Source of the DNA: Candidatus Gastranaerophilales bacterium
GTDB taxonomy: Bacteria > Cyanobacteriota > Vampirovibrionia > Gastranaerophilales > Gastranaerophilaceae
Reading direction: 5' to 3'
Length of the DNA stretch: 64,000 bases
NCBI GenBank assembly: GCA_944325575.1
Contig: CALVAR010000008.1
Location: 22,149-86,148, forward strand
Part shown: one piece after another, positions 42,130-51,521 of the stretch
Layout of the letters: the number at the start of each line of letters is the position of its first letter
Numbering within the stretch: the stretch's first letter is position 1
Position numbers and translations under genes: made by a program
The notes under the pieces: model-generated
What the model was told of the DNA's origin: nothing
Seen by the model: only the letters and a program-made list of their open reading frames with translations
Databases searched by the model: none

Positions 42130-43207
42130 TGTTTATAACCTCGACAACTTTTTCTGCTTCTTCATCAGTTAAAACAGGACTCATTGGCAGAGACAATACT
42201 TCTTTGTGTATTTGTTCCGTAATCGGAAAAGACAAATGGCTCCATTCTTTGTAACATTCCTGTTTGTGAGGAGGTACTGGGTAATGAATATTTGTTTGTA
42301 TTTCATTTTTCTCAAGGTATTTTTGCAGTTTGTCTCTGTTTTTTGTTCTTATTGCAAATATGTGCCATACGTGAGAATCTTCGTTGTATGTGTCGGGGAG
42401 AATAATTTCTTTATTTTTGATGTTTTCTCTATAGTATTTTGCAATTTGTCTTCGTCTTTTATTGTCTTCATCCAGATATTTTAACTTTACATCCAATACG
42501 GCGGCCTGTATTTCGTCAAGGCGAGAATTTACGCCTTTAAAAATATGATGATATTTATAATCAGAACCGTAATTTGCTATAGCTCTGATTTTAAATGCAA
42601 GTTCGTCATCATTAGTTGTTACACATCCCCCGTCACCCAGACATCCCAGATTTTTACCGGGATAAAAGGAAAAACCGCTTGCATCACCCAGATTACCGGT
42701 TTTTTTATTCTGATAAATTGCGCCGTGCGCTTGCGCGGAATCTTCTATAATTTTAAGATTATGTTTTTTAGCTATTTGCCATATTTTTTCCATTTGTACA
42801 GCTTGACCGTATAGATGTACAACCATTATAGCTTTAGTTTTGCTTGTAATTTTTTCTTCTATTAAATCAGGATTAATATTGTATGTGGTTATGTCCGGTT
42901 CAACAAGCACCGGCGTACAGCCGTTTTGGGTAATTGCTAATATAGATGCAATATAAGTATTGGCCGGTACAATGATTTCATCTCCCGTACCAAAACCGTA
43001 TCCTTTTATTATCAAGCTCAATGCCTCAAGCCCGTTTGCACACCCTATACAGTGTTTTGCGCCGCAATATGCGGCAAAATTTTTTTCAAATGTCTTGTCC
43101 TGTTCACCCAGAAGGTACCAGCCGGAATCCAAGACCTGTTTTATTCTGTCATCTGTTTCTTTTCTAAAACGTTCATTGATTTTATGTAAATCCAAAAATT
43201 TTATCAT
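42122..43207 (-). CDS. dTDP-3-amino-3,6-dideoxyhexose transaminase, FdtB/QdtB-like
   Basis: DegT/DnrJ/EryC1/StrS aminotransferase of 361 residues. '[36 protein letters not shown]' is the family N-terminus, '[11 protein letters not shown]' holds the PLP aspartate, and '[18 protein letters not shown]' the PLP lysine. The form with 'YPGKNLG' and '[25 protein letters not shown]' is that of FdtB/QdtB, which aminates C-3 of a 3-keto-6-deoxy sugar. The FdtA-like isomerase gene at 47705 would make its substrate and the acetyltransferase at 43244 could modify its product. GGAG lies 9 bases upstream. Confidence 0.9.
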   Translation of the reverse strand: MIKFLDLHKINERFRKETDDRIKQVLDSGWYLLGEQDKTFEKNFAAYCGAKHCIGCANGLEALSLIIKGYGFGTGDEIIVPANTYIASILAITQNGCTPVLVEPDITTYNINPDLIEEKITSKTKAIMVVHLYGQAVQMEKIWQIAKKHNLKIIEDSAQAHGAIYQNKKTGNLGDASGFSFYPGKNLGCLGDGGCVTTNDDELAFKIRAIANYGSDYKYHHIFKGVNSRLDEIQAAVLDVKLKYLDEDNKRRRQIAKYYRENIKNKEIILPDTYNEDSHVWHIFAIRTKNRDKLQKYLEKNEIQTNIHYPVPPHKQECYKEWSHLSFPITEQIHKEVLSLPMSPVLTDEEAEKVVEVINNG

Positions 43208-43243
43208 AAAGATATTCTCCGATTCATAATTGCTGCTATAATA

Positions 43244-43783
43244 TTAATTTTTGTTTTCGATAGATCTTATTTTCCGTGCGGGTACGCCGGCATATATACA
43301 AAATTCTTCCGCATCATGCAGTACGACTGCACCGGCGCCTATTATAGAACCTCTTTTTATAGTTACTCCAGGCATTATTATACTCCCGGCGCCAATCCAT
43401 ACGTCATCTTGTATTTTGATAGTCGCTTTTTCCTTTATCAAATTATTTTTGACGTATTCATTATTTTGCAAAGTTTCTGAATTATTGGGTCTGCTGTTTG
43501 GTAAAAAAGTTACATTAGGACCGATAGATACATTTTCCCCTATTATGACACTCGGGCTAAAATCGTCATTTGGTGTAAAATTTAAACCCGGGCTGGCAAA
43601 AGAATTTTCCCCCAGAATAAAACCAAGTCGCTTTAAATACAATTTTCGCACAACAGCGCTCGGATAAATAAATGCAATAGATTTGACAAGTCTTATGGGC
43701 ATTATACTTGCATTTTTTTGTAGAAAATTATTTATAAAATTATCAAGAAAAACTAAAAGACGTAATATCAAAATTTTCTCCAT
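43244..43783 (-). CDS. Hexapeptide-repeat O/N-acyltransferase
   Basis: A 179-residue left-handed beta-helix acyltransferase, with repeats from about residue 62 ('FASPGLNFTPNDDFSPSVIIGENVSIGPNVTFLPN') to 165 ('IKIQDDVWIGAGSIIMPGVTIKRGSIIGAGAVVLHDAEEFCIYAGVPARKI'). The N-terminal 50 residues are a basic, partly hydrophobic helix that may lie on the membrane. In this cluster it is the best candidate for acetylating the amino sugar (FdtC/QdtC role), though maltose-acetyltransferase-like O-acetylation of the glycan is also possible. Separated from the ATP-grasp gene by one base (TAAAATG). Confidence 0.82.
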   Translation of the reverse strand: MEKILILRLLVFLDNFINNFLQKNASIMPIRLVKSIAFIYPSAVVRKLYLKRLGFILGENSFASPGLNFTPNDDFSPSVIIGENVSIGPNVTFLPNSRPNNSETLQNNEYVKNNLIKEKATIKIQDDVWIGAGSIIMPGVTIKRGSIIGAGAVVLHDAEEFCIYAGVPARKIRSIENKN

Positions 43784-43784
43784 T

Positions 43785-44765
43785 TTAATTTAGTATAGAT
43801 TCTTCACAAGCTGTAAATTCATAAGTTTCATATCGTCTTGTAAAGACTGTACCGTATTTTATCTTATAATCAGGCTTAATATTTTTTTTGTCAATGAGAT
43901 TTATTTCGTCAGTTATTAAATCGGCTCCCGCTCTAACGGAGTATTCTGTTCCTGCCGAAAAACGCGGATTGATTTCTATTAAGTTAAGCTTATTATTTTG
44001 CAGAATAAATTCAACGTTTCCTACTCCATTATATTTTATTATTTCGGCTATCTTTTTTACCGTATTTTCTATATAAGCATCTTTGAATATTTTTACAACA
44101 GTTCCGCAGCCGTTTTTATTTCTTGCCAGCTCCTCTCTCGGTATTGCAAAAAACGTTCCCGTATCAGCATCGTTTATAAAGTCTACTGTTATAAATTTAC
44201 CCTCAAGAAAATTTTGAACAATATATTCGTTTTCATTTGTACATTCTGATTTAATATAATCAAAGCATTGCTGATTTGTTACTTTAAAACAACCCATGCT
44301 TGCTCGTCCCGATATCGGTTTTACAAAAAATGGATATCTGCCGGAATTGACAAAATCGGATAATCTATAAGTCTCAACATATATTTCGGGAATTTCTTTT
44401 TTGATTAATTCAAAAGTTTTATATTTGTTTCTGCAAATCTCAACACAATCGATATCCGGTGTACAAATTTTTGTCCCTATATTTAAAAATTTATCCCTGT
44501 TTTTGCTGAGATAAAAAACTTCTTCATCTATTATGGGAATAACATATTCAATTGCTTCCCCTTTACATATTTCAAAAATTTCTTTTTCATACTGTTCTAT
44601 TTCCAATATGCTTGAGACTTTATAAAATTTATCTACTTCTTTTGACGCCTGGATAAAAAATGAATCATTTATATCGGTACCTATCACAAAATTATTATTT
44701 TTCTTTAAAAAGTTTGCAATAAACGTACTATTTAACGTTCCCAGTGCCGTAACTAATATTCTCAT
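43785..44765 (-). CDS. ATP-grasp ligase, carbamoyl-phosphate-synthase-like
   Basis: A 326-residue ATP-grasp protein: 'MRILVTALGTLNSTFIANFLKKNNNFVIGTDINDSFFIQASKEVDKFYKV' is the preATP-grasp Rossmann part, 'GRYPFFVKPISGRASMGCFKV' the glycine-rich ATP loop with Lys, 'EYIVQNFLEGKFITVDFINDADTG' and 'VEFILQNNKLNLIEINPRFSAGTEYSVRAGADLI' the metal- and nucleotide-binding strands. It probably joins an amino or carboxyl group in glycan decoration, but the substrate cannot be told from sequence. GAGG precedes the start. Confidence 0.88.
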   Translation of the reverse strand: MRILVTALGTLNSTFIANFLKKNNNFVIGTDINDSFFIQASKEVDKFYKVSSILEIEQYEKEIFEICKGEAIEYVIPIIDEEVFYLSKNRDKFLNIGTKICTPDIDCVEICRNKYKTFELIKKEIPEIYVETYRLSDFVNSGRYPFFVKPISGRASMGCFKVTNQQCFDYIKSECTNENEYIVQNFLEGKFITVDFINDADTGTFFAIPREELARNKNGCGTVVKIFKDAYIENTVKKIAEIIKYNGVGNVEFILQNNKLNLIEINPRFSAGTEYSVRAGADLITDEINLIDKKNIKPDYKIKYGTVFTRRYETYEFTACEESILN

Positions 44766-44886
44766 TTATTCCTCTTATTTAATCAACAGCTATAAATCTT
44801 TTTATATACTTGTTTATTACGATGTTTTCCTTTTGCTTCAATAAATTTAGATTCTGTTTTGTAAAAATAAATAAAAACAAAACTTA

Positions 44887-45885
44887 TTAATTATTTTTGT
44901 TTTTATTTAATATGATATATCTAAAAAACAGTATATTGTTATTTATTCTGTCTTTTAGTTTGAAATAAAACTTGTTTTTAATATGAGCAAGAATATTGTT
45001 ATACCCTTCTTCAAACATGGATTTAATGTTTTTTGCGTCATCTTCAGTGAAACTTTGGTAATTTTTATAAAACTTCTTTTTTAAACGGAAATATTTGTGT
45101 ATAGTTAATTTCAAACATTTCTTTAATAAGGATTTCTCAAATTTATTGTTTTCAAGAAATGTATATAATTGTTCATCACATTTAAATATATCAAATCTTC
45201 TTACTGAAATTGCTTTTGTGATAGATGAATCTATTTGGTAATAGTAATATGTGCCTTCACAAAAGGCTATTTTATTTGCGTTATATACAAAAACTCTCGA
45301 TGAAAATTCATCACCGTTCATTCCTTCTTCATAGAATTTAAACTTTTTAATTATATCTGTTTTGTACAACGCGAAAAGACTGATTTGCCAATCAATACTT
45401 TTTGCAACCGCATCATAGTTTGTTAGTATTATTGAACGATTTATTAGAGGATCATCATCATTTTTAAATTTTGAGGTTCCTATCATATAATAATTTTTTT
45501 GCGGTTTGTTTGGATGATAAAAGTAAGTATCCGGAATAACAATATCCGCATTAGTTTCTTCCTGTCTATTTATAGCTTTTTCAAGCAAATCCGAAGAAAA
45601 TTTGTCATCATGACCACAAAATATAGTAAAATCACCTTGTATATGCGGAAGAATAAAATTTGCTGATTTTGCAAAATTACCGCCATTACTTTTTGTAAAA
45701 ACTTTTATTCTTTTATCTTTTTGTGCGTATTCTCTTAATATATTCAAAGTGTTATCTTTGCTGCCGTCATCAACGCATATACATTCCCAATGTGTATAAG
45801 TCTGAGCAATAATACTATCAAGTGTATTATTTATAAATTTTTCGGAATTATAACAGGATATTAATATGGAAATCATTGTACTCAT
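44887..45885 (-). CDS. Family 2 glycosyltransferase
   Basis: A 332-residue GT2 enzyme: 'ISILISCYNSEKFINNTLDSIIAQTYTHWECICVDDGSKDNTLNIL', then 'GDFTIFCGHDDKFSSDLLEKAI' with the metal-binding acidic residues, and a C-terminal half rich in Lys and aromatic residues ('YYYYQIDSSITKAISVRRFDIFKCDEQLY') typical of capsule/O-antigen transferases of gut bacteria. Start could be ATG 45885 or 45876. The base composition is visibly more AT-rich than the flanking housekeeping genes. Confidence 0.9.
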   Translation of the reverse strand: MSTMISILISCYNSEKFINNTLDSIIAQTYTHWECICVDDGSKDNTLNILREYAQKDKRIKVFTKSNGGNFAKSANFILPHIQGDFTIFCGHDDKFSSDLLEKAINRQEETNADIVIPDTYFYHPNKPQKNYYMIGTSKFKNDDDPLINRSIILTNYDAVAKSIDWQISLFALYKTDIIKKFKFYEEGMNGDEFSSRVFVYNANKIAFCEGTYYYYQIDSSITKAISVRRFDIFKCDEQLYTFLENNKFEKSLLKKCLKLTIHKYFRLKKKFYKNYQSFTEDDAKNIKSMFEEGYNNILAHIKNKFYFKLKDRINNNILFFRYIILNKNKNN

Positions 45886-45896
45886 TTTTTATCAAT

Positions 45897-46817
45897 CTAA
45901 TCCGGAAGAAAAAATTTAGCATATTCGCTTCCAGAATAATTTTCCTCTTTACTTTTTGTGTACCAGTCATAAGATTTTGCGATGTGTCCCAAATCAAGTG
46001 CTCTATGACCGTTTTTTGCTAAATCATAGGCCAGTACGGTTGCTGTTGGCCCCAAAATTATAATCTTTAAAGATTTTAAGTCTGTTTTTAACGTCTTTTC
46101 TAATATTTCATTGTATTGAGAAAATGCATTCTTGCTTGGTGCATATAGATAGTCAATGCTTTTTGCATTATCAAAAATATTAGACTCTATATCTTTAAAT
46201 ATATTATTTCCGCATACTATTGTAATGTCCTTATTTTCCCATATTTCTCTAATTTTGCTGAAATAATAATCATAATCTAAATTTTTGTATAATATATTTA
46301 ACTGTGTAAATGTTGAATCATAATATATTTTATTGTGATTAAAAAATTTTTCTAATATATCCTTATTTTCTATATGAAATTCTCTGATCCAATTCTTTAT
46401 TATTAAACTATAATCTTCTAAAGAGCTTGCTAAATGGGATTGTGCTCCTATCAAAATATTTTCTTCATCGGATACAAAAATTTCGATTAAACGCTGTTGC
46501 AATCTCTCATCAGCTTTTTGAAAAGGTATACTTTTACCTTCCATCAATAAAAATTCGCCGTCTCCGAAACGGCAAATACTATCATTTGAACAGATTAGTT
46601 GCTCAATAGTATCAAATGGTTTTTTAATTTTTGGTATAAATGTATTTTGAAAATCATCCTGTAATTCATATTTTAAATGTTCTATTGCATAAGAATTCGT
46701 GTTAGAAAGTTTTACAATATCTTTTATTCTGTATTTAAAAAGATATTGTATATTGCTTAAAAATGTACTGATAGAAAAATTTTTATTGATTTTATTAATT
46801 TGTGAGTTTTGCTGCAT
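45897..46817 (-). CDS. GT-D fold glycosyltransferase (DUF1792)
   Basis: A 306-residue protein whose middle and end match the GT-D (DUF1792) glucosyltransferases first described in streptococcal adhesin glycosylation: 'NDSICRFGDGEFLLMEGKSIPFQKADERLQQRLIEIF' contains the RFGDGEF signature with the nucleotide- and metal-binding D-G-E, 'ITIVCGNNIFKDIESNIFDNAKSIDYLYAPSKNAFSQYNEILEKTL' and 'IIILGPTATVLAYDLAKNGHRALDLGHIAKSYDWY' follow. The first 50 residues are an added basic helical region. It overlaps the upstream FkbM gene by 23 bases. Confidence 0.88.
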   Translation of the reverse strand: MQQNSQINKINKNFSISTFLSNIQYLFKYRIKDIVKLSNTNSYAIEHLKYELQDDFQNTFIPKIKKPFDTIEQLICSNDSICRFGDGEFLLMEGKSIPFQKADERLQQRLIEIFVSDEENILIGAQSHLASSLEDYSLIIKNWIREFHIENKDILEKFFNHNKIYYDSTFTQLNILYKNLDYDYYFSKIREIWENKDITIVCGNNIFKDIESNIFDNAKSIDYLYAPSKNAFSQYNEILEKTLKTDLKSLKIIILGPTATVLAYDLAKNGHRALDLGHIAKSYDWYTKSKEENYSGSEYAKFFLPD

Positions 46818-47616
46818 ACAAAAATCCTATTTTTTTATTCGTGTCAGATACTTGTTTTCTTACAATAAAACCATTATTTGTTAATCTTTCAATGAGTTCA
46901 TCAGGTTCATTAAAATGATATTCAAGCATTATTAAATTAAAGTTTTCAAGATAACGATTTTCATCCAGAGATTTTATAATCTCAAACTCAGCACCTTCTG
47001 TGTCTATTTTTAAAATTACTTTTTCATTTGTCTTTTTATTTAATATTTCGGATATTGCGTGATAGGCATCTTCTATTGTTACTGTCTCAACAGAATCTGT
47101 GTTTTTACAGTTATCTTTATTTAAATTAAAAACATCAAAAGTAGTAGACATGCACCCTGATGATTTTTCTTCGTACGGAATTTCTAAAATTTTATTGTCA
47201 TATCCCAAACCATAGTTAAATAATTTAATTTTATGTTCTAGTCGCGGGTTAAGATGTATGTTTTCTAAAGCCTTTTTATATGTAGGGATAAACGGTTCAA
47301 AAGCGTAGACCTGCTTTACGTTATGTTTGTTGGCAAAATACAATGTAGATGCGGCCATATTTACTCCAACATCAAAAACTACAATTGATTCTGACTTGTT
47401 TGTATAAAATGAATATTCCTCAATAAAGAATATTTCCAAAAATTCAGACAGTGTTGTAAGAGCTGATGCTCCTTCATATTTTAGTGTGATTCCTGTCGGA
47501 GTCTCTAATAGATGATTTTTTTTATCTATGATAAAACCGCTGCTTTTTAATTTCTTTTCAGATTTTTTTACATATTTCTTCAACTTGAAATACTGTCTTA
47601 TATCTTTTATTCTCAT
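46795..47616 (-). CDS. FkbM family methyltransferase
   Basis: A 273-residue SAM-dependent methyltransferase. The FkbM domain starts about residue 75 with 'SIVVFDVGVNMAASTLYFANKHNVKQVYAFEPFIPTYKKALENI' (SAM motif I as DVGVNMA and the acidic E of FEP) and continues to 'VILKIDTEGAEFEIIKSLDENRYLENFNLIMLEYH'. It likely O-methylates a sugar of the glycan made by this cluster. The N-terminal 70 residues are Lys-rich. AGGAG lies 7 bases before the ATG. Confidence 0.9.
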   Translation of the reverse strand: MRIKDIRQYFKLKKYVKKSEKKLKSSGFIIDKKNHLLETPTGITLKYEGASALTTLSEFLEIFFIEEYSFYTNKSESIVVFDVGVNMAASTLYFANKHNVKQVYAFEPFIPTYKKALENIHLNPRLEHKIKLFNYGLGYDNKILEIPYEEKSSGCMSTTFDVFNLNKDNCKNTDSVETVTIEDAYHAISEILNKKTNEKVILKIDTEGAEFEIIKSLDENRYLENFNLIMLEYHFNEPDELIERLTNNGFIVRKQVSDTNKKIGFLYAAKLTN

Positions 47617-47704
47617 TAATTTCTCCTGTTTTATTAGAAAAAGTAATATTAGTGTATTTTAAATTTTGCAGATTTTTTAGTTTGAATACAAGAAATTGGC
47701 TGGA

Positions 47705-48103
47705 TCATTTATTAACTTCATTTAAAAACTCATCATAATCTCTTATATATTCTTTTTCGTCGTAATAGTCGCTTGCTAGCACCATAAGCTTGCATCCGTA
47801 AGAAAAATGCCGCATTTCTCTCCACATATTTTTGCCTATATACAGTCCGATATCAGGTCTGTTTAGCCAGACGGTTTCTCTTGTTTTTCCGTCATCAAGT
47901 ACAAATTGACATGCACCATCCATAGCGACAATAATTTGCTCCATATTTTTGTGAGCGTGTTTGCCTCTGTCTTGATCAGGTAGGGTATCAAAAATATAGT
48001 AAACTCTCTTTATCTCAAAGGGGATATTTCTGTTGCTCTCAAGAGAAATTAATTTTCCTCTTGCGTCACCAAATACTTTCATCTCAATAAGTTTGTAATT
48101 CAT
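47705..48103 (-). CDS. dTDP-4-keto-6-deoxyglucose 3,4-ketoisomerase, FdtA/QdtA-like
   Basis: A 132-residue cupin of the FdtA/QdtA family that moves the keto group from C-4 to C-3 of dTDP-4-keto-6-deoxyglucose. Diagnostic sequence: 'FGDARGKLISLESNRNIPFEIKRVYYIFDTLPDQDRGKHAHKNMEQIIVAMDGACQF', with the active-site histidines in 'GKHAHK', and 'LNRPDIGLYIGKNMWREMRHFSYGCKLMVLASDYYDEKEYIRDYDEF'. First gene of the minus-strand glycan cluster, with GGGGAT upstream. Its substrate requires RmlA and RmlB, which are not in the window. Confidence 0.93.
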   Translation of the reverse strand: MNYKLIEMKVFGDARGKLISLESNRNIPFEIKRVYYIFDTLPDQDRGKHAHKNMEQIIVAMDGACQFVLDDGKTRETVWLNRPDIGLYIGKNMWREMRHFSYGCKLMVLASDYYDEKEYIRDYDEFLNEVNK

Positions 48104-48297
48104 TTTTATCCCCGAAGTTTTATCCTCTTTTAAGTCTATATCAAAAGAGTTTTGAGTACATTTACTATAGCGTTTTTTTTACATAACTTAATCCCCAAAT
48201 TAACGTAAAATTCTGACAGATTAGACTGAGCGGGCGTAAGCCTGTGACTTTAAATTTGGAAGCGTTCGAATCTTCTGTTGATATAAACAATAAAAAA

Positions 48298-48370
48298 TGC
48301 GTCTGATGCGATTCGAACGCATGACCTATCCCTTAAAAGGGGAGTGCTCTACCTGCTGAGCTACAGACGC
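48298..48370 (-). tRNA. tRNA-Lys (anticodon UUU)
   Basis: A 73-base cloverleaf: acceptor GCGTCTG/CAGACGC, D stem GCTC/GAGC, anticodon loop CTTTTAA (anticodon TTT), T arm ATGCG-TTCGAAT-CGCAT, discriminator A. The anticodon stem has one C-U mismatch at its top. CCA is not encoded; T6 follows directly and may terminate it. The 194 bases between the tRNA and the glycan cluster hold no gene that I can see. Confidence 0.96.
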
Positions 48371-48477
48371 ATTTTTTTTATTAAATTTTCATTATGTTTC
48401 GGTTTGCTTATCTAATGTAACAAGAACAAAATTTGCCGTCAACATTTTTTTTAATGTAAATTATCCAATCAGGTATA

Positions 48478-49782
<1,305 letters not shown>

Positions 49783-49991
49783 TTACTTATGTATTATAAA
49801 ACAAAATATTTTTATATGAGTATATACTCTTTTTAAAAACTGATTTTTAAAGCTATGCCTGGATATAAGTGCACATTTAGTCTTAATTATTAAGAAATAT
49901 TAAGCAAAGTATATATTAAAAAGGCAATTTTTATATACTTTTTTACTTTATATATATACGAGAGATAAATAAAGTAAATGAGGATAAAGAG

Positions 49992-50387
49992 ATGGGCTTC
50001 GCAATTTCACATTTAACAGCACAAAATTTAACTAATATTCAATCTGACTGTGAATATCAACTGACAATAATTATGAACCAACTTCAAAGATTAGCTAATG
50101 AAGAAGCAGCAATCACAATGCAACAGATGTCATATAGCCAGTCATACATCGCAGCAAACACCGATGAAGAAGGCGAAGTTGCTGATGGTGTTATCGAATG
50201 GGTTAACAGCGCAGCTTTCAGTGCAAAATTTGAAGCTAAACTCGCTGAGATTCAGGCAAAAGAACAGCAATTAGATATCCAAAAACAACAAATAGAAACA
50301 AAACAGAAAATGGCAGCAACTCAAATTGAAGGTTGGGAAAAGAACAGAGATTCCAACATTGAAAAAACATTCAAATACGGCAACTAA
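49992..50387 (+). CDS. Small MG-family coiled-coil protein
   Basis: A 131-residue, Gln/Ala/Glu-rich helical protein: 'MGFAISHLTAQNLTNIQ', then 'DCEYQLTIIMNQLQRLANEEAAI', a short tryptophan-containing hinge around 'GVIEWVNSAAF' and a coiled coil 'EIQAKEQQLDIQKQQIETKQK' ending 'NIEKTFKYGN'. The start, the 'LAN' after about 35 residues and the C-terminal 'NIE(K/E)TFK' are shared with the 225-residue protein at 19022, so both belong to one family that lacks a recognised name. No signal peptide. GAGG lies 9 bases upstream. The next gene is 57 bases away and probably co-transcribed. Confidence 0.7.
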   Translation: MGFAISHLTAQNLTNIQSDCEYQLTIIMNQLQRLANEEAAITMQQMSYSQSYIAANTDEEGEVADGVIEWVNSAAFSAKFEAKLAEIQAKEQQLDIQKQQIETKQKMAATQIEGWEKNRDSNIEKTFKYGN

Positions 50388-50444
50388 TAAAAAAACAAAC
50401 TATTTACCCAGACAGAACTAAGACTAATAGAGAGAGAAAATAAA

Positions 50445-50633
50445 ATGAGCGTATCAACAAATCCATTTGCAAATTATACTTTATCAATAGCAGCACAATA
50501 TCAGTTAACAAAAGAAAGAGTAGAAGAAGCAGAAAAGAAACCGTCCAGAAAAATTTATCGTTCAATGGACGCAATGCTTCAAGAATGCGTTTTCTTAGGT
50601 GCTACAAGATTCGGAACAAACTATATTGCATAG
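50445..50633 (+). CDS. 62-residue protein downstream of MG-family gene
   Basis: A small basic protein, 'MSVSTNPFANYTLSIAAQYQ' followed by a helix 'LTKERVEEAEKKPSRKI' and 'MDAMLQECVFLGATRFGTNYIA'. I recognise no family. The 'NPFANY' near the start recalls 'NPFAKYNY' in the protein at 51168. It is preceded by AGAGAG and followed by a terminator. Pairing with the MG-family gene suggests a joint role such as a small partner or chaperone; this is inference. Confidence 0.6.
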   Translation: MSVSTNPFANYTLSIAAQYQLTKERVEEAEKKPSRKIYRSMDAMLQECVFLGATRFGTNYIA

Positions 50634-50664
50634 TAAATAATAAAGAAAAGATTTATAAATCAAA

Positions 50665-50692
50665 AAATAACCTGCTAAAAAAGCAGGTTATT
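50665..50692. terminator. Terminator between the 62-residue gene and mrnC
   Basis: AACCTGCT-AAAAA-AGCAGGTT; on the minus strand it is followed by ATTTTTTG, so it best serves mrnC, whose stop lies at its edge. Confidence 0.85.
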
Positions 50693-51071
50693 CGTTTACT
50701 ATATGATCTTTAGAGTTTATATAATCAGACATAATTTTAAATAATTTTAAAAGTCTGTCATGATCGTGAAGATGCAGATAACCTACAAGAACCTCAAAGC
50801 CTGTTGCCATATGATGCAAGGTCTGATTGCGCTTTTTTGCGGCTCCCAGTGGCAAATTTCTTCCCCTTCTAATCAAATCCTGTTCTTTTTCTGTCAGATG
50901 CGGATCAAGTATATTTAATAATTCACACTGAAAAGAAGCTCTTACAAGAGCAGTATTCAATTTGTGCATTCTTGACATTTTAGATGTCAAAAGAACAACT
51001 TTTTCTCTGATAAAAACTTCATAAACAGCATCACCAAGGTGTGCATAGCATTTTAAATTTAATTCTTCCAT
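50688..51071 (-). CDS. mrnC: Mini-ribonuclease III
   Basis: A 127-residue RNase III-like catalytic domain without the double-stranded RNA binding domain, as in Mini-III enzymes that mature 23S rRNA in Bacillus and cyanobacteria. 'LKCYAHLGDAVYEVFIREKVVL' holds the first acidic metal ligand in LGDAVYE, 'MSRMHKLNTALVRASFQCELL' the RNA-contact helix, and 'EKEQDLIRRGRNLPLGAAKKRNQTLHHMATGFEVLVGYLHLHD' the second acidic site in TGFEVLVGYL. The ribosome-binding site is weak. Confidence 0.92.
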   Translation of the reverse strand: MEELNLKCYAHLGDAVYEVFIREKVVLLTSKMSRMHKLNTALVRASFQCELLNILDPHLTEKEQDLIRRGRNLPLGAAKKRNQTLHHMATGFEVLVGYLHLHDHDRLLKLFKIMSDYINSKDHIVNE

Positions 51072-51133
51072 TTCTTTATTATATTATTAATTTTAAGTTT
51101 TGTAAATATTATTTGATGTATGAAAGAGAAATT

Positions 51134-51161
51134 TTGACTAAATTTTTTGCATTCTTATATA
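51134..51161 (+). promoter_or_regulatory. Sigma-70-like promoter just before the gene at 51168
   Basis: TTGACT (51134-51139), 16-base spacer, TATATA (51156-51161). Transcription would begin about 51167-51168, that is, at the ATG itself. Confidence 0.5.
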
Positions 51162-51167
51162 AGAGGT

Positions 51168-51452
51168 ATGAGCAGCAGCAATATGATAAATCCCGCAAAC
51201 TATTATAATCCGTTTGCCAAATATAATTATGTAAGCAAGACCAGAGGCGTTTATATACCAAGGGACGCGGAACCTTTGCTGAAAAGTTCTGACAGCCAAC
51301 CTAAGTCCGCAAGTATATATTCTGAAAATTATGATGCGGAAGCCGACATCTCTCAATGTATGAATGTTGAGAATAATAATGCTGATTTAGGCTTTAAATT
51401 TTTAAACTTTATTAACAGATTTTTAGATACAGATAACCAAACTAAAGCTTAA
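51168..51452 (+). CDS. Small lineage-specific protein upstream of gyrA
   Basis: A 94-residue protein beginning 'MSSSNMINPANYYNPFAKYNYVSKTRG', with 'YIPRDAEPLLKSSDSQPKSASIY' and the C-terminal 'LGFKFLNFINRFLDTD'. Mostly disordered with a short amphipathic end; no signal, no known family. The ATG lies only one base after AGAGG, which is too close for a normal Shine-Dalgarno; the alternatives are a leaderless start here or initiation at ATG 51183. gyrA follows 69 bases later. Confidence 0.55.
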   Translation: MSSSNMINPANYYNPFAKYNYVSKTRGVYIPRDAEPLLKSSDSQPKSASIYSENYDAEADISQCMNVENNNADLGFKFLNFINRFLDTDNQTKA

Positions 51453-51521
51453 TATAATTTGCACCACTCCTTGTTTATGCTAAAATTCTTGTATAGATAG
51501 TATTAAATTAGGGGTGGAGAA

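Noticed and set aside
48190..48285. tRNA-like sequence with GCGTTCGAATC on the plus strand near tRNA-Lys.
   Set aside because: The T-stem cannot pair in register with the TTCGAAT loop and no D or anticodon arm can be drawn, so it is not a tRNA gene.
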